Made by a program: the position numbers and the translations under genes. Below, piece after piece: positions 16,050-25,270 of a DNA stretch of 64,000 nucleotides. The stretch is taken from the NCBI RefSeq assembly GCF_000737325.1, contig NZ_CP011125.1:4030001-4094000 (forward strand), read 5' to 3'. The stretch is from Sandaracinus amylolyticus (GTDB lineage: Bacteria > Myxococcota_A > Polyangia > Polyangiales > Sandaracinaceae). The notes beneath the pieces were generated by a model. It made no database searches. It had not been told where the DNA came from and worked only from the letters and a program-made list of their open reading frames with translations. Position 1 is the stretch's first letter. Each line of letters starts with the position of its first letter.

Positions 16050-17261
16050 ATGGGTAAGAAGCTCGGAGTCGTGATCGTCGGCGTCAACGGCGCCGTCGCC
16101 TCCACCGTCATCGCGGGTGTGGAGCTGATGGTCCGCGGCCTCGCGCCGCGCGTCGGCATGCTCACGGAGCCCGGCAACCCCGCGCCCGGCGAGCAGATCC
16201 TCGATCACCTCTCGTTCACGGCGCTCGAGGACATCGTCTTCGGCGGCTGGGACCTGCAGTTCTCGGACGTCTACGCGGCCACGAAGCACCACGGCGTGCT
16301 CCCCGACGCGCAGCTCGATCAGGTCAAGGACAAGCTCCAGGCGATCAAGCCGTGGCCGGCCGTGTTCAGCGGTGAGTACGCCGCGAACGCGAAGGGCGAC
16401 AACGTCGTCAAGGTGAAGAACTTCCGCGAGGAGCTCGCCCACATCGAGAAGACCATCACGGACTTCAAGAAGGCGAACAACTGCGAGACCGTCGTGATGG
16501 TCAACCTCGCGTCGACCGAGCGCTACCAGGAGCTCCTCGACGTCCACAAGACGCTCGCGGCGTTCGAGAAGGGCCTCGACGAGAACCACTCGGCGATCGC
16601 GCCCGCGATGCGCTACTTCTACGTCGCGAACAAGCTCGGCGTCCCGTACTGCAACTTCGCGCCGTCGCTCACGAACATCCCGGCGCTGCAGGAGCAGGCG
16701 AACGAGCTCCGCAATCCCTATTGCGGCATGGACGGCAAGACCGGCCAGACGCTGCTCAAGACGGCGCTCGCGTCGATGTTCCGCCTGCGCAACCTGAAGG
16801 TCGTGGGCTGGTACTCGGTCAACTTCCTCGGCAACAACGACGGTCTCGTGCTGGACAACCCGGCGTCGAACAAGACCAAGGTGCTGTCGAAGGCGGCGGT
16901 GCTCGACTCGATCGTCGGCTACCGCGTCGAGAACCACCAGGTCCACATCCACTACTACAAGCCCCGCGGTGACGCGAAGGAAGCGTGGGACAACATCGAC
17001 ATCGGCGGCTTCTGCGGCGTGCCGATGCAGATGAAGATCAACTTCCTCTGCCAGGACTCGATCCTCGCGGCGCCGCTGGTCCTCGACATGGTCCGGCTCG
17101 TCGAGGTCGCGAAGGCGCGCGGCGAGAAGGGCATCCAGCGCCAGCTCTCGATCTACTTCAAGTCGCCGTACACCGGCGAGGGCGAGAAGGCGGAGCACGA
17201 CGTCTTCGAGCAGGAGCGCATGCTCATGAAGTGGTGCCGCGAGCACGCGGACAAGAAGTGA
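16050..17261 (+). CDS. ino1: myo-Inositol-1-phosphate synthase
   Basis: 403 residues, the compact prokaryotic form. The NAD-binding loop VGVNGAVAST is at residues 10-19. The catalytic domain shows the family motifs NFAPSLTNIPALQEQA, GMDGKTGQTLLKTALA, VGWYSVNFLGNNDG and NKTKVLSKA. The enzyme converts glucose-6-phosphate to 1D-myo-inositol-3-phosphate (same as L-1-phosphate) using bound NAD+. The ATG follows cagaggaagaagac, an AGG-rich ribosome site. A hairpin with a weak T-rich tail follows the gene. In bacteria the product feeds inositol lipids, mycothiol-like thiols or compatible solutes. Here the neighbours (phosphatase, GH3, aminotransferase, lipid transporters) favour a lipid or aminocyclitol. 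Confidence 0.95.
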   Translation: MGKKLGVVIVGVNGAVASTVIAGVELMVRGLAPRVGMLTEPGNPAPGEQILDHLSFTALEDIVFGGWDLQFSDVYAATKHHGVLPDAQLDQVKDKLQAIKPWPAVFSGEYAANAKGDNVVKVKNFREELAHIEKTITDFKKANNCETVVMVNLASTERYQELLDVHKTLAAFEKGLDENHSAIAPAMRYFYVANKLGVPYCNFAPSLTNIPALQEQANELRNPYCGMDGKTGQTLLKTALASMFRLRNLKVVGWYSVNFLGNNDGLVLDNPASNKTKVLSKAAVLDSIVGYRVENHQVHIHYYKPRGDAKEAWDNIDIGGFCGVPMQMKINFLCQDSILAAPLVLDMVRLVEVAKARGEKGIQRQLSIYFKSPYTGEGEKAEHDVFEQERMLMKWCREHADKK

Positions 17262-17398
17262 TCGGATTCCCTGCCGGAGCTCCGCTCCGGTGTCTCCTCG
17301 TACCGCCGCGCGGGATCCTCGCTCCGGGCTGAACGTCGATCCCAGAGCGAGCATCCCGTCAGCGCTACGAGGCGAGCTCTCCGCAGCTCGCCGTGAAT

Positions 17399-17439
17399 TA
17401 CGGGCCCGTCTGCGTCATCGTGGACGGGCCCGTTCGTCT
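17399..17439 (+). terminator. Hairpin between ino1 and the aminotransferase gene
   Basis: Perfect 11-bp arms acgggcccgtc (17399-17409) and gacgggcccgt (17422-17432) enclose a 12-nt loop and are followed by tcgtctct. A smaller CCGGAGC-tcc-GCTCCGG hairpin lies at 17274-17290, just after the ino1 stop. The aminotransferase therefore probably has its own promoter or depends on read-through. Confidence 0.6.
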
Positions 17440-17464
17440 CTCCAGCCCGGAACGAGGTCTCTCG

Positions 17465-18787
17465 ATGAGCAGCAAGTTGGCGGTTCTCGGTGGGTCGCCG
17501 GTGATCGATCGGAGTCGACACGGCAAGTGGCCGGTCGTCGACGACGACTGCCGCAAGGCCGTCATGGCCGTGCTCGATCGTGGTGTGATGAGCGGCTCGG
17601 AAGCGCCCGAGGCCCGCGCATTCCAGGAAGAGTTCGCCGCGTTCCAGGGCGCCAAGCACGCGCTGCTCACGCACTCGGGCACGAGCGCGCTGCAGGTCGC
17701 GATCGGCGCGCTCGGCATCGGCGAGGGCGACGAGGTGATCATCCCCGCGTACTCGTTCGTCGCGACCGCGCTCGCGATCGTGACGCAGGGCGCGATCCCG
17801 ATCTTCGTCGACGTGGGTGAGGACGGGAACCTCGACGCGTCGAAGCTCGAGGCCGCGATCTCGCCGCGGACGAAGGCGATCATGCCGGTGCACGTGCACG
17901 GCATGCCCGCGGATCTCGACGCGATCGCCGAGGTGGTGAAGCCGCGCGGCATCGCGATCATCGAGGACGCGGCGCAGGCGCACGGCGCGACCTACGGCGG
18001 CAAGAAGGTCGGCACCTACGACGCGGGCAGCGGCTTCTCGCTGCAGTCGAGCAAGAACCTGTCGGCGGGTGAGGGCGGCGTCTACGTCACGAACGACGAG
18101 GACGCGCTCGATCGCGCGAACAAGATCCGCAACTTCGCGCAGAACCTCGCGCGTGTCGGCACCGGCAAGTGGAACGCGGAGCGTCCGCTCGACGGCAGCA
18201 CGCACGTGTCGACGGGCATCGGCTCGATGTACCGCGGCAACGAGATGATGGCGGCGTTCGCGCGCGCGCAGCTGCGCAAGCTGCCCGAGCGCACCGCGCG
18301 TGCGCAGGAGAACGGGCTGCGGCTCGGCAAGGCGCTCGCGCAGCTTCCGGGCGTCACGCCTCCCATCGTTCCCGCGAATCGAACGACGGTGTTCCATAAG
18401 TACCGCGTATGGATCGACCCCGTCGCGGCGGGCGTCGATCTGAGCCCGACCGAGATGCGCGACGCGGTGCGCAAGGCGCTCGCGGCCGAGGGCGCCGAGG
18501 TCGTGATGTGGCAGAGCGATCCGATGCCCGCGTACCCGGTGTTCCAGGATCTGCGCGGCTACGGGAAGGGCTTCCCGTGGAGCGCGGGGGACGTCGATCG
18601 CGTGAAGGCGAACTATCGCCCCGAGAATTTCCCGACGTCGCGTCGCCTGCTCGACTCGTCGATCGTGCTCTTCTCGCAGACGTGCCCGCTGATCGCGCAG
18701 GACGCGGCGACCGTCGATGCGTACGCCGACGCGTTCCGCAAGATCTGGGAGCACCGCGCCGATCTCGTGCAGGTCGCGAAGGGCTGA
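17465..18787 (+). CDS. DegT/DnrJ/EryC1/StrS family PLP aminotransferase
   Basis: 440 residues. Class V-like aminotransferase of the sugar/cyclitol family. Visible are HSGTSALQVAI (phosphate-binding turn near 70-80), EDAAQAHGA (D168 facing the PLP ring nitrogen), and SLQSSKNLSAGEGG with the Schiff-base Lys at 197. The last phrase is closest to the QQ(S/T)K..(T/S)AGEGG of scyllo-inosose and AHBA-type aminotransferases rather than to the SFH.TK of sugar-nucleotide members. That would fit a keto-cyclitol substrate next to ino1, but no inositol dehydrogenase is present here. Start ATG 17465 has gaggtctctcg upstream. It is followed after 10 bp by the membrane-protein gene. Confidence 0.88.
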   Translation: MSSKLAVLGGSPVIDRSRHGKWPVVDDDCRKAVMAVLDRGVMSGSEAPEARAFQEEFAAFQGAKHALLTHSGTSALQVAIGALGIGEGDEVIIPAYSFVATALAIVTQGAIPIFVDVGEDGNLDASKLEAAISPRTKAIMPVHVHGMPADLDAIAEVVKPRGIAIIEDAAQAHGATYGGKKVGTYDAGSGFSLQSSKNLSAGEGGVYVTNDEDALDRANKIRNFAQNLARVGTGKWNAERPLDGSTHVSTGIGSMYRGNEMMAAFARAQLRKLPERTARAQENGLRLGKALAQLPGVTPPIVPANRTTVFHKYRVWIDPVAAGVDLSPTEMRDAVRKALAAEGAEVVMWQSDPMPAYPVFQDLRGYGKGFPWSAGDVDRVKANYRPENFPTSRRLLDSSIVLFSQTCPLIAQDAATVDAYADAFRKIWEHRADLVQVAKG

Positions 18788-18797
18788 CGACGTCACG

Positions 18798-19868
18798 ATG
18801 AGCGCGCCCGACTCGGATCCCGCCGCTGCGCCCTCGATCACCTCCGGCTCGACGGAGAAGGAGGGGAGCGCGCGCTGGCGTTGGATCAAGCGGATCGGGC
18901 GCGCGTTGCTCTTCGTGCTCGGCGTGACCGCCGTCGTGCTGCTCGTGCGCGAGGCGGGTCCCGATCGTGTGCTCGAGACGCTCGTGCAGGCGGGTCCGTG
19001 GATCCCGCTGATCGTGCTGCTCGAGTGCTGCTTCATGGGCATGGACGTCGTCGCGCTGCGCGGGCTCATGGGCGAGCGCGGACGGCGGGTGCCGACCGCG
19101 GTCTGGGTGCGCACCGCGTTCCTGCAGTACGGCGTGATGCAGCTCCTGCCGGCGGGGCGCGCGGGCGGTGAGGTCGCGCGCGCGGCGGGGCTCTCGCCGT
19201 ACGTCGGGGGTGCGGCGCGCGCGGCCGCGGCCGCGACGCGCCTGCAGGCCGCGACGCTGCTCGGCAACACGATCATCTCGATCCCGTGCGCGATCGGCGT
19301 CGCGCTCGCGGTCGACATGCCCGTCGCGGAGAGCCCGCTGTTCTGGGCGATCGTCGGCAACGGCCTGATCACCGCGGTGATCGGCGGCGCGATCGTGCTC
19401 GCGAGCCGCAAGTCGTCGCTCGGCGAGTGGCTCGGGCGTCGCGTGCCGATGCTCGCGGCGCACGGCACGAGCTTCGACGCGGCGCTGCGTCAGGACACGC
19501 CGTGGTCGCCCGCGATCGTCGCGACCGCGATCGGTCGCGTGTTCCAGACGCTGCAGTACGGGCTCATCCTGCTCGCGGTCGGCGGCTCGCTGACGATCGT
19601 GAGCGCGCTCGTCTCGCAGGGCATCCACCTCGTCGGCGCCGGCATGGGCGACATGGTGCCGAACCAGGTGGGCATCACCGAGGGCGCGTATCGCTTGTTC
19701 GCGCCTGCGCTCGGGCTCGAGAACGAAGCCGCGCGGGCGATCGGCATCGCGCTCGTCGCGCGCATCTGCCAGTTCTCGCTCGCTGGGACGTGCCTGATCG
19801 TGAGCGCGCTCTGGAAGGCGAGCCCGGCCGACGTCGCCGTCGACGACGGCGCGACGGTCGAGCCTTGA
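18798..19868 (+). CDS. LPG-synthase transmembrane family protein (PF03706/UPF0104)
   Basis: 356 residues with about eight membrane segments. It begins with a charged cytoplasmic N-terminus and shows the family patterns LQYGVMQLLPAGRAGGEVARA and GAGMGDMVPNQVGITEGAYR (conserved P..G..E...R elements of PF03706). The family includes the flippase half of MprF and several lipid or glycolipid translocases; the soluble aminoacyl-transferase half is absent here. It lies 10 bp after the aminotransferase gene and 7 bp before the MMPL gene, so all three are almost certainly one operon. A role in flipping a lipid made by the upstream enzymes is inference. Confidence 0.8.
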   Translation: MSAPDSDPAAAPSITSGSTEKEGSARWRWIKRIGRALLFVLGVTAVVLLVREAGPDRVLETLVQAGPWIPLIVLLECCFMGMDVVALRGLMGERGRRVPTAVWVRTAFLQYGVMQLLPAGRAGGEVARAAGLSPYVGGAARAAAAATRLQAATLLGNTIISIPCAIGVALAVDMPVAESPLFWAIVGNGLITAVIGGAIVLASRKSSLGEWLGRRVPMLAAHGTSFDAALRQDTPWSPAIVATAIGRVFQTLQYGLILLAVGGSLTIVSALVSQGIHLVGAGMGDMVPNQVGITEGAYRLFAPALGLENEAARAIGIALVARICQFSLAGTCLIVSALWKASPADVAVDDGATVEP

Positions 19869-19875
19869 GGGCGCC

Positions 19876-22410
19876 ATGAGCTGGGCGCGCCTCGCGCGCG
19901 CGCAGCACGCGCGGCCGTGGGCGTTCGCGGTCGTCGCGCTGCTCCTGTCGCTCGGCGCGCTCCCGCTCGTCTCGGAGCTCGAGCTCGACAGCGACTTCCA
20001 GGCGCTGCTGCCCGAGCACGCGCCCGCGGTGCGCGACCTCGACGAGATCCGCGCGCGCTTCGGGGGCACGTCGACGCTCGCGCTCGCGATCACGGCGAGC
20101 GAGGGCACCGACGTGCGCGAGGCGCGCGAGCTCGCGCGCGCGCTCGCGCCGCGCATCGAGGCGATGGACGCGCTCCAGGTCGCGTCGGTCGACTGGAACG
20201 TCGCGGACTTCGAGCGCTTCGTCTCGGAGCATCGCCATCTCTATGCGGACCTCGACGATCTCGTGGCGATCCGCGACGCGCTGCAGGAGCGGCTCGATTG
20301 GGAGCGCGCGCGCGCGAACCCGTTCTTCATCGATCTCGGCGACGACGCGCCGCCGGATCCCGAGGCGGTCATCGAGCGCATCGAGCGCGACGCGGACGAG
20401 GCGCGGCGCGCGATGGATCGCTTCCCCGAGGGCTTCTACCAGCACCCCGAGGAGCCGATCGTCTTCGTCTTCGTGCGCACAGGGATCCGCGGTGGCGAGA
20501 GCGGCGCGATCGATCGGCTGATCGCGGCGATCGAGCGCGAGGCCGACGACATCCGAGGCACGCGCGCGAGCGCGTCGCGCAGCGCGGGTACGAGTGTGGG
20601 ATGGGAGTCGGACGCGCTGCGCATCGACTACGGCGGCGACCTGATGGACGTCCGCGAGGAGAACGAGGCGCTCGAGGAAGCGGTGCGGAGCTCGACGATC
20701 GTCACGATCGTCCTGATGCTCGCGGCGATCTTCGTCTTCTTCATGCGGTGGCGCGCCGCGGTACTCCTGCTGCTCACGCTCGTCGCGCCGACGCTCGTGA
20801 CCTTCGCCGCGGCCGAGCTCGTCGTCGACTACCTCAACGCGTCGAGCGCGTTCCTCGGCTCGATCATCGTCGGCAACGGCGTGAACTCGAGCGTGATGTG
20901 GCTCGGTCGCTACTTCGAGGAGCGGCGCGCGGGTCGCGACGTCGTCGGCGCGATCCGCGCCACGCACGAAGGCACGTGGGCGGGCACCTTCGCGGCGGCG
21001 CTCGCGGCTTCGCTCGCGTACGGCTCGCTGCTCGTCACGGACTACCGCGGCTTCCGCGACTTCGGCTTCATCGGCGCGCTCGGGATGCTGCTCTGCTGGG
21101 TCGCGGCGTACGCGATCCTCCCGGTGCTCGTCGTGATCAGCGAGCGCTGGCGTCCGATGGTGTTCCGCGACCGCGAGAAGCGCCTCAAGGGCGTGTACGG
21201 GGTGCTCTTCGCGAAGCTCGCGCTCGATCGGCCGCGCGCGACGCTGGTCGTGTGCGTGCTGCTCTCGCTCGTCTCGGCGATCGGCGTCGGGCTCGCGATC
21301 GCGGGCGATCCGCTGGAGTACGACTTCCGCAATCTTCAGGCGGAGCGCGGCGAGGAGAGCCGCGTCGCGCAGATCAACGCGTGGATGGGCGAGACCGTGG
21401 AGGAGACGCGCACCGGCAGCGCGCTCGCGATCCTCGCGCCCACCCGCGACGACGTCGCGTCGCTCCGCGCGCAGCTCGAGCGCTACGGCGAGAACCATCC
21501 GAACGTGATCGGCGCGGTGCGCACCATCGAGGACCTGATGCCGCGCGATCAGGACGCGAAGCGTCCGGTGATCGCCGAGCTGCGGCGCCTGCTCCTCGAC
21601 GTGCGGCCCCACGTGAGCGCGGATCGACAGCGTCAGATCGACGAGCACGTGCCGCCCGAGCGCATCGCTCCGGTGCGCCCCGAGGACCTGCCCACGAGCG
21701 TGTCGCGTCCGTTCATGGAGCGCGACGGCACGCTCGGTCGCCTGGTGTTCGTCGAGCACGCGGAGGGGCGCGACACCTGGGACGGTCGCTACATGATCGC
21801 GTGGTCGACCGCCGTGCGCTCGGTGCGCACCGAGCGCGGCGCGCGCCCCGCGGTGGCCGGTGTCGCGGTGGTGTTCAGCGATCTGCTGCAGACGATCTTC
21901 GAGGACGGCCCCCAGGCGATCGGCGCGTCGTTCGTCGCGACGATCGTCCTGCTGCTCTTCACGTTCCGGCGTCAGCGCGAGCGCGCGCTCGCGCTCGTCT
22001 CGATGTTCGCGGGCGTGCTGTGGATGATCGGGCTGCTCGCCGCGACCGGCGCGCGCCTCCACTTCCTGAACATGATCGCGTTCCCGATCACCTTCGGGAT
22101 CGGCGTGGAGTACGGCGTGAACTACGTGAAGCGCTTCCTCGAGGAGAAGGAGGCGCACGGCGGCGACGGTGTGGTCGCGGCGCGCGCGGCGCTGGAGGGC
22201 GCCGGCGGCGCGGTGATCCTCTGCTCGCTCACCACGCTCATCGGCTACGTGTCGCTCTACACGTCGGCGAACCGCGCGCTCAACTCGTTCGGCCTCGCGA
22301 TGTCGCTCGGCGAGGTGACGTGCGTGATCTCCTCGTTGCTCGCGCTGCCGGCGATCTTGCACCTCCTCGAGTCGCGCGCGCGCGCAAAGGCGACGATCGG
22401 TGCGGAGTAG
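19876..22410 (+). CDS. MMPL/RND family lipid exporter (HpnN-like)
   Basis: 844 residues. Two repeats, each with a lone membrane helix, a periplasmic domain and a bundle of about five helices (first bundle about 270-430, second about 680-840). The motif GSIIVGNGVNSSVMWLGRYF and its counterpart FPITFGIGVEYGVNYVKRFL mark the MMPL helix-4 equivalents. Conserved acidic residues occur in the first periplasmic segment (ELDSDFQALLPE). The arrangement is that of MMPL exporters such as HpnN, which moves hopanoids to the outer membrane. It is 7 bp after the flippase-like gene and 27 bp before an MCE gene, linking it to lipid movement across the envelope. The cargo is unknown. Confidence 0.85.
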   Translation: MSWARLARAQHARPWAFAVVALLLSLGALPLVSELELDSDFQALLPEHAPAVRDLDEIRARFGGTSTLALAITASEGTDVREARELARALAPRIEAMDALQVASVDWNVADFERFVSEHRHLYADLDDLVAIRDALQERLDWERARANPFFIDLGDDAPPDPEAVIERIERDADEARRAMDRFPEGFYQHPEEPIVFVFVRTGIRGGESGAIDRLIAAIEREADDIRGTRASASRSAGTSVGWESDALRIDYGGDLMDVREENEALEEAVRSSTIVTIVLMLAAIFVFFMRWRAAVLLLLTLVAPTLVTFAAAELVVDYLNASSAFLGSIIVGNGVNSSVMWLGRYFEERRAGRDVVGAIRATHEGTWAGTFAAALAASLAYGSLLVTDYRGFRDFGFIGALGMLLCWVAAYAILPVLVVISERWRPMVFRDREKRLKGVYGVLFAKLALDRPRATLVVCVLLSLVSAIGVGLAIAGDPLEYDFRNLQAERGEESRVAQINAWMGETVEETRTGSALAILAPTRDDVASLRAQLERYGENHPNVIGAVRTIEDLMPRDQDAKRPVIAELRRLLLDVRPHVSADRQRQIDEHVPPERIAPVRPEDLPTSVSRPFMERDGTLGRLVFVEHAEGRDTWDGRYMIAWSTAVRSVRTERGARPAVAGVAVVFSDLLQTIFEDGPQAIGASFVATIVLLLFTFRRQRERALALVSMFAGVLWMIGLLAATGARLHFLNMIAFPITFGIGVEYGVNYVKRFLEEKEAHGGDGVVAARAALEGAGGAVILCSLTTLIGYVSLYTSANRALNSFGLAMSLGEVTCVISSLLALPAILHLLESRARAKATIGAE

Positions 22411-22437
22411 AATAGAGTTGCCCCGCTTCCTTCCCGC

Positions 22438-23928
22438 ATGCGCGATCAGCTGAAAGCCGCCCGTGTCGGGGCGCTCGTCGTCGCCGCGCTCGTCGCCGCG
22501 TTCCTCGTCTATCGCGCCGTCGACGAGTCGAGCACGCGTGGCGGCGGCTACCGCGTCTACGCGCTCTTCAACGACGCCCAAGGGCTCATCACGAAGTCGC
22601 GCGTGACGATCGCGGGCATCACCGTCGGTCGCATCGAGCGCATCACGCTCCAGGGCGCGCAGGCGCGCGTCGACATGGTCATCGACGACGAGGTCGAGCT
22701 CTACGAGGACGCGAGCGTGCGTCGCGTCTCGGCCTCGCTGCTCGGCGAGTACCTGCTCGCGATCCACCCCGGCACCGCGACCCAGCCGCGCCTCGAGGAC
22801 GGCGACCAGATCATGGTCGTCGAAGAGACGCCGGGGATGGGCGACATCATGACCGACGTCGGCGCGATCGCGAGCTCGGTGCGCGCCGTGTCCGCGCAGC
22901 TCGAACGGAGCTTCGGCACCGACGAAGCGGGCCAACAGATGGCCAGCGCGCTGCGGAACCTATCCGAGGCCCTCGAGGCGGTGAACCGCACGATCCGCGC
23001 GAACGAGGAGTCGGTCGGCGCGACGCTGCAGAACATCGAGGCGATCACGGCCGACGCGCGCCCGCTGCTCGAGGAGATCCTGCGCGACATCCAGCGCGTC
23101 ACCGAGGACATCCGCGAGGTCGTCGAGGCGAACCAGGCCGACATCGATCAGGGCGTCGGCGAGGTCGACGACACGATCGCGTCGATCCATCGCGCGAGCG
23201 AGCAGCTCGAGCTGGTGCTCGCGGACGTGGGCGAGATCACCGAGCGCACCGCGGCGGGCGAGGGCACGCTCGGTCGTCTCACCACCGACGAGCACCTGAT
23301 CGACGAGGTCGAGACGACGGTCGAGGGCGTCAGCGACGTGCTCGGCAGCTTCGTCCGCCTGCGCACGATCATGGAGCTGCGCAGCGAGTACAACTTCCTC
23401 GCGAACACGTTCAAGAACTACTTCTCGATCCGCATCCTCCCGCGAGAGGGCCGCTACTTCCTCGTGCAGCTGATCGACGATCCGCGCGGGCGCACGCAGA
23501 TCACCACGACGCAGGTGCGGCGCAGCCCGCCGCCCGACGGCGAGCCCGAGTTCTACGAAGAGACGCGCATCACCACGACCGAGCAGCTCGTCTTCACGCT
23601 GATGCTCGCGCAGCGCGTCTACTTCGCGACGTTCCGCTTCGGCATCCTCGAGTCGAGCGGCGGCCTCGGCGTCGACCTCAACTTCTTCGACGAGCGGCTC
23701 GAGATCAACGCCGACATCTTCCAGTTCGGGTACTCGCAGTTCCCGCGCGTGCGCGTCCGCGCGTCGTTCGAGCTGGTGTCGAGCCTCTACATCCTCGGCG
23801 GTGTCGACGACTTCCTGAACGAGAGGACGGTCGACATCTTCCTCGGCGCGATGCTGCGCTTCGACGACGAGGACCTCGCGAACCTGTTCCCGTTCTTCGG
23901 CGGCGCCGTCGGCGGCCTCGGGAACTGA
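22438..23928 (+). CDS. MlaD/MCE domain protein with C-terminal beta-barrel-like domain
   Basis: 496 residues. One N-terminal membrane helix (about 10-26), an MCE domain (about 38-127, NDAQGLITKSRVTIAGITVG and LLGEYLLAIHPGT), and a long helical segment (about 140-300). The C-terminal 180 residues alternate hydrophobic and polar positions in many short strands (YFLVQLIDDP, LVFTLMLAQRVYFATFRFGI, LGVDLNFFDERLEINADIFQ, RVRVRASFELVSSLYILGGV). I read this last part as an outer-membrane or lipid-binding beta domain. MCE proteins form tubes or needles that carry lipids between the membranes. It is 27 bp after the MMPL gene. A TAGAAT box overlaps the MMPL stop and may give it its own promoter. Confidence 0.85.
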   Translation: MRDQLKAARVGALVVAALVAAFLVYRAVDESSTRGGGYRVYALFNDAQGLITKSRVTIAGITVGRIERITLQGAQARVDMVIDDEVELYEDASVRRVSASLLGEYLLAIHPGTATQPRLEDGDQIMVVEETPGMGDIMTDVGAIASSVRAVSAQLERSFGTDEAGQQMASALRNLSEALEAVNRTIRANEESVGATLQNIEAITADARPLLEEILRDIQRVTEDIREVVEANQADIDQGVGEVDDTIASIHRASEQLELVLADVGEITERTAAGEGTLGRLTTDEHLIDEVETTVEGVSDVLGSFVRLRTIMELRSEYNFLANTFKNYFSIRILPREGRYFLVQLIDDPRGRTQITTTQVRRSPPPDGEPEFYEETRITTTEQLVFTLMLAQRVYFATFRFGILESSGGLGVDLNFFDERLEINADIFQFGYSQFPRVRVRASFELVSSLYILGGVDDFLNERTVDIFLGAMLRFDDEDLANLFPFFGGAVGGLGN

Positions 23929-24096
23929 GCGGCCAAGACCGCGGTCGCTCGCGGGTCCGATGAATCACGTCCGCGTGTGCCTCGTCGCAGGCCCGACGCG
24001 GGCACGGGACTGTTTCACGCGCGCGACGGCGTGTATGCTGCCGCGCCCAGGTGTTTGCGGCTCGCGGACTCACCGCCGCGAGCGACGGAGGACGGG

Positions 24097-25161
24097 ATGC
24101 GGTCGCATCGTCGAAAGCTTCTGGTCGGTCTCGCGCTCGTCAGCTGCGTCGCGAGCATCGCGGCATCGCTCTTCGTGGCGGAGGACGCGGAGGCGCAGCG
24201 CGGGCGTCGAGGTCGAGGCAGCCGTCGCGGCGCGGCGGCGGCAGCGCCCGAAGAAGCACCGCAGAGCGCGGCCATCGCACCGGCGCTCGGTGACCTCCGC
24301 TGGGGCATGACCCCCGAGGAGACGTTCAACCACCTCAAGGGACAGGTGGAGACGGGCTACCGCGAGCGCCTCCAGAAGGCGGCGCGCACCGACGCGATCC
24401 AAGAGGATCGCCTGCGCGGTCAGATGCAGGAGGAGACGCGCCGTCTCCGCTCGAGCTACGTGCGCTTCCGCGGTCAGGCGAGCGGCTGGGACACCGCCTT
24501 CATCCGCGACGAGTTCACGCACGGCAACAACGAGTCGATGATGCTCTGGCGCGACGAGGCCACGCACTCGCAGCGCTTCTACTTCTTCATCAACGATCGC
24601 CTGTGGAAGGTGTACCAGGCGTTCGACGCGGCGGTGTTCGCGGGCGCGACGTTCGATCAGTTCTCGGAGGCGATCCAGGGGCGCTTCGGTCGCGGCGTGC
24701 AGCGCAGCGGCGCGCTCGTCGAGGGCAGGGCGCCCTCGCAGTGGATCGAGTGGCAGGACGCGTCGACGCGCCTTCGCGCGATCGATCAGACGCGCTTCTA
24801 CGGCTTCTTCTGCCTGGTGTTCGAGGACAAGGCGACGCTGCAGCAGCTCCCGCAGCTGCGCACGCACACCGTGCAGCGCGGTGGCGAGGGCCACGCGCTC
24901 GTCGAGTCGGTGACGCGCGAGGAGGATGCGCAGCCCGGCGGCAGCGAGAGCGCGAGCGATCGCCACGCCGACGTCGCGGATCGCATCACCGGTCAGATCC
25001 GTCGTCGTCAGGACGCGCCCGCCGAAGGCGCGGCGACGACCGCGTCGACGACGTCGTCGAGCGGATCGGGGTCGTCGAGCTCGGGCTCGTCGTCGAGCGG
25101 ATCGAGCTCGTCGCAGCGCCGTGGGGATCCCGACGATCCGTTCGCCGGCATGGATCTCTGA
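24097..25161 (+). CDS. Secreted protein of unknown function with Ser-rich tail
   Basis: 354 residues. Signal peptide: basic start MRSHRRK, hydrophobic core (LLVGLALVSCVASIAASLFV), likely cleavage after AEDAEA. The mature part begins with Arg/Gly/Ala low complexity, then a soluble domain (about 65-270: LGDLRWGMTPEETFNHLKGQ, YFFINDRLWKVYQAF, FDQFSEAIQGRFG). It ends in a Ser/Gly-rich tail and the phrase DPFAGMDL. The segment LRWGMTPEE resembles the start of small periplasmic domains that bind outer-membrane partners, but I cannot name the family. The ATG follows acggaggacggg, a clear ribosome site. A strong terminator follows. Confidence 0.75.
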   Translation: MRSHRRKLLVGLALVSCVASIAASLFVAEDAEAQRGRRGRGSRRGAAAAAPEEAPQSAAIAPALGDLRWGMTPEETFNHLKGQVETGYRERLQKAARTDAIQEDRLRGQMQEETRRLRSSYVRFRGQASGWDTAFIRDEFTHGNNESMMLWRDEATHSQRFYFFINDRLWKVYQAFDAAVFAGATFDQFSEAIQGRFGRGVQRSGALVEGRAPSQWIEWQDASTRLRAIDQTRFYGFFCLVFEDKATLQQLPQLRTHTVQRGGEGHALVESVTREEDAQPGGSESASDRHADVADRITGQIRRRQDAPAEGAATTASTTSSSGSGSSSSGSSSSGSSSSQRRGDPDDPFAGMDL

Positions 25162-25187
25162 CGCGACGCATCAGAGCGAAGAACGAG

Positions 25188-25217
25188 ACCCGCGCGGTGT
25201 TCCGCGCGGGTTTTCGT
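25188..25217 (+). terminator. Rho-independent terminator
   Basis: Stem acccgcgcgg (25188-25197) with ccgcgcgggt (25202-25211), loop tgtt, then tttcgtcttt. It ends the secreted-protein transcript. Confidence 0.85.
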
Positions 25218-25219
25218 CT

Positions 25220-25248
25220 TTACCCCTGAAGTCGCGCTGCACTATCCT
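25220..25248 (+). promoter_or_regulatory. Possible promoter of the FHA-zinc ribbon gene
   Basis: TATCCT (25243-25248) is 17 bp after TTACCC (25220-25225), a weak -35. It lies directly after the terminator and 22 nt before the start codon. Confidence 0.35.
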
Positions 25249-25270
25249 GCAGGCCGCGCTCGAGGTGCTT

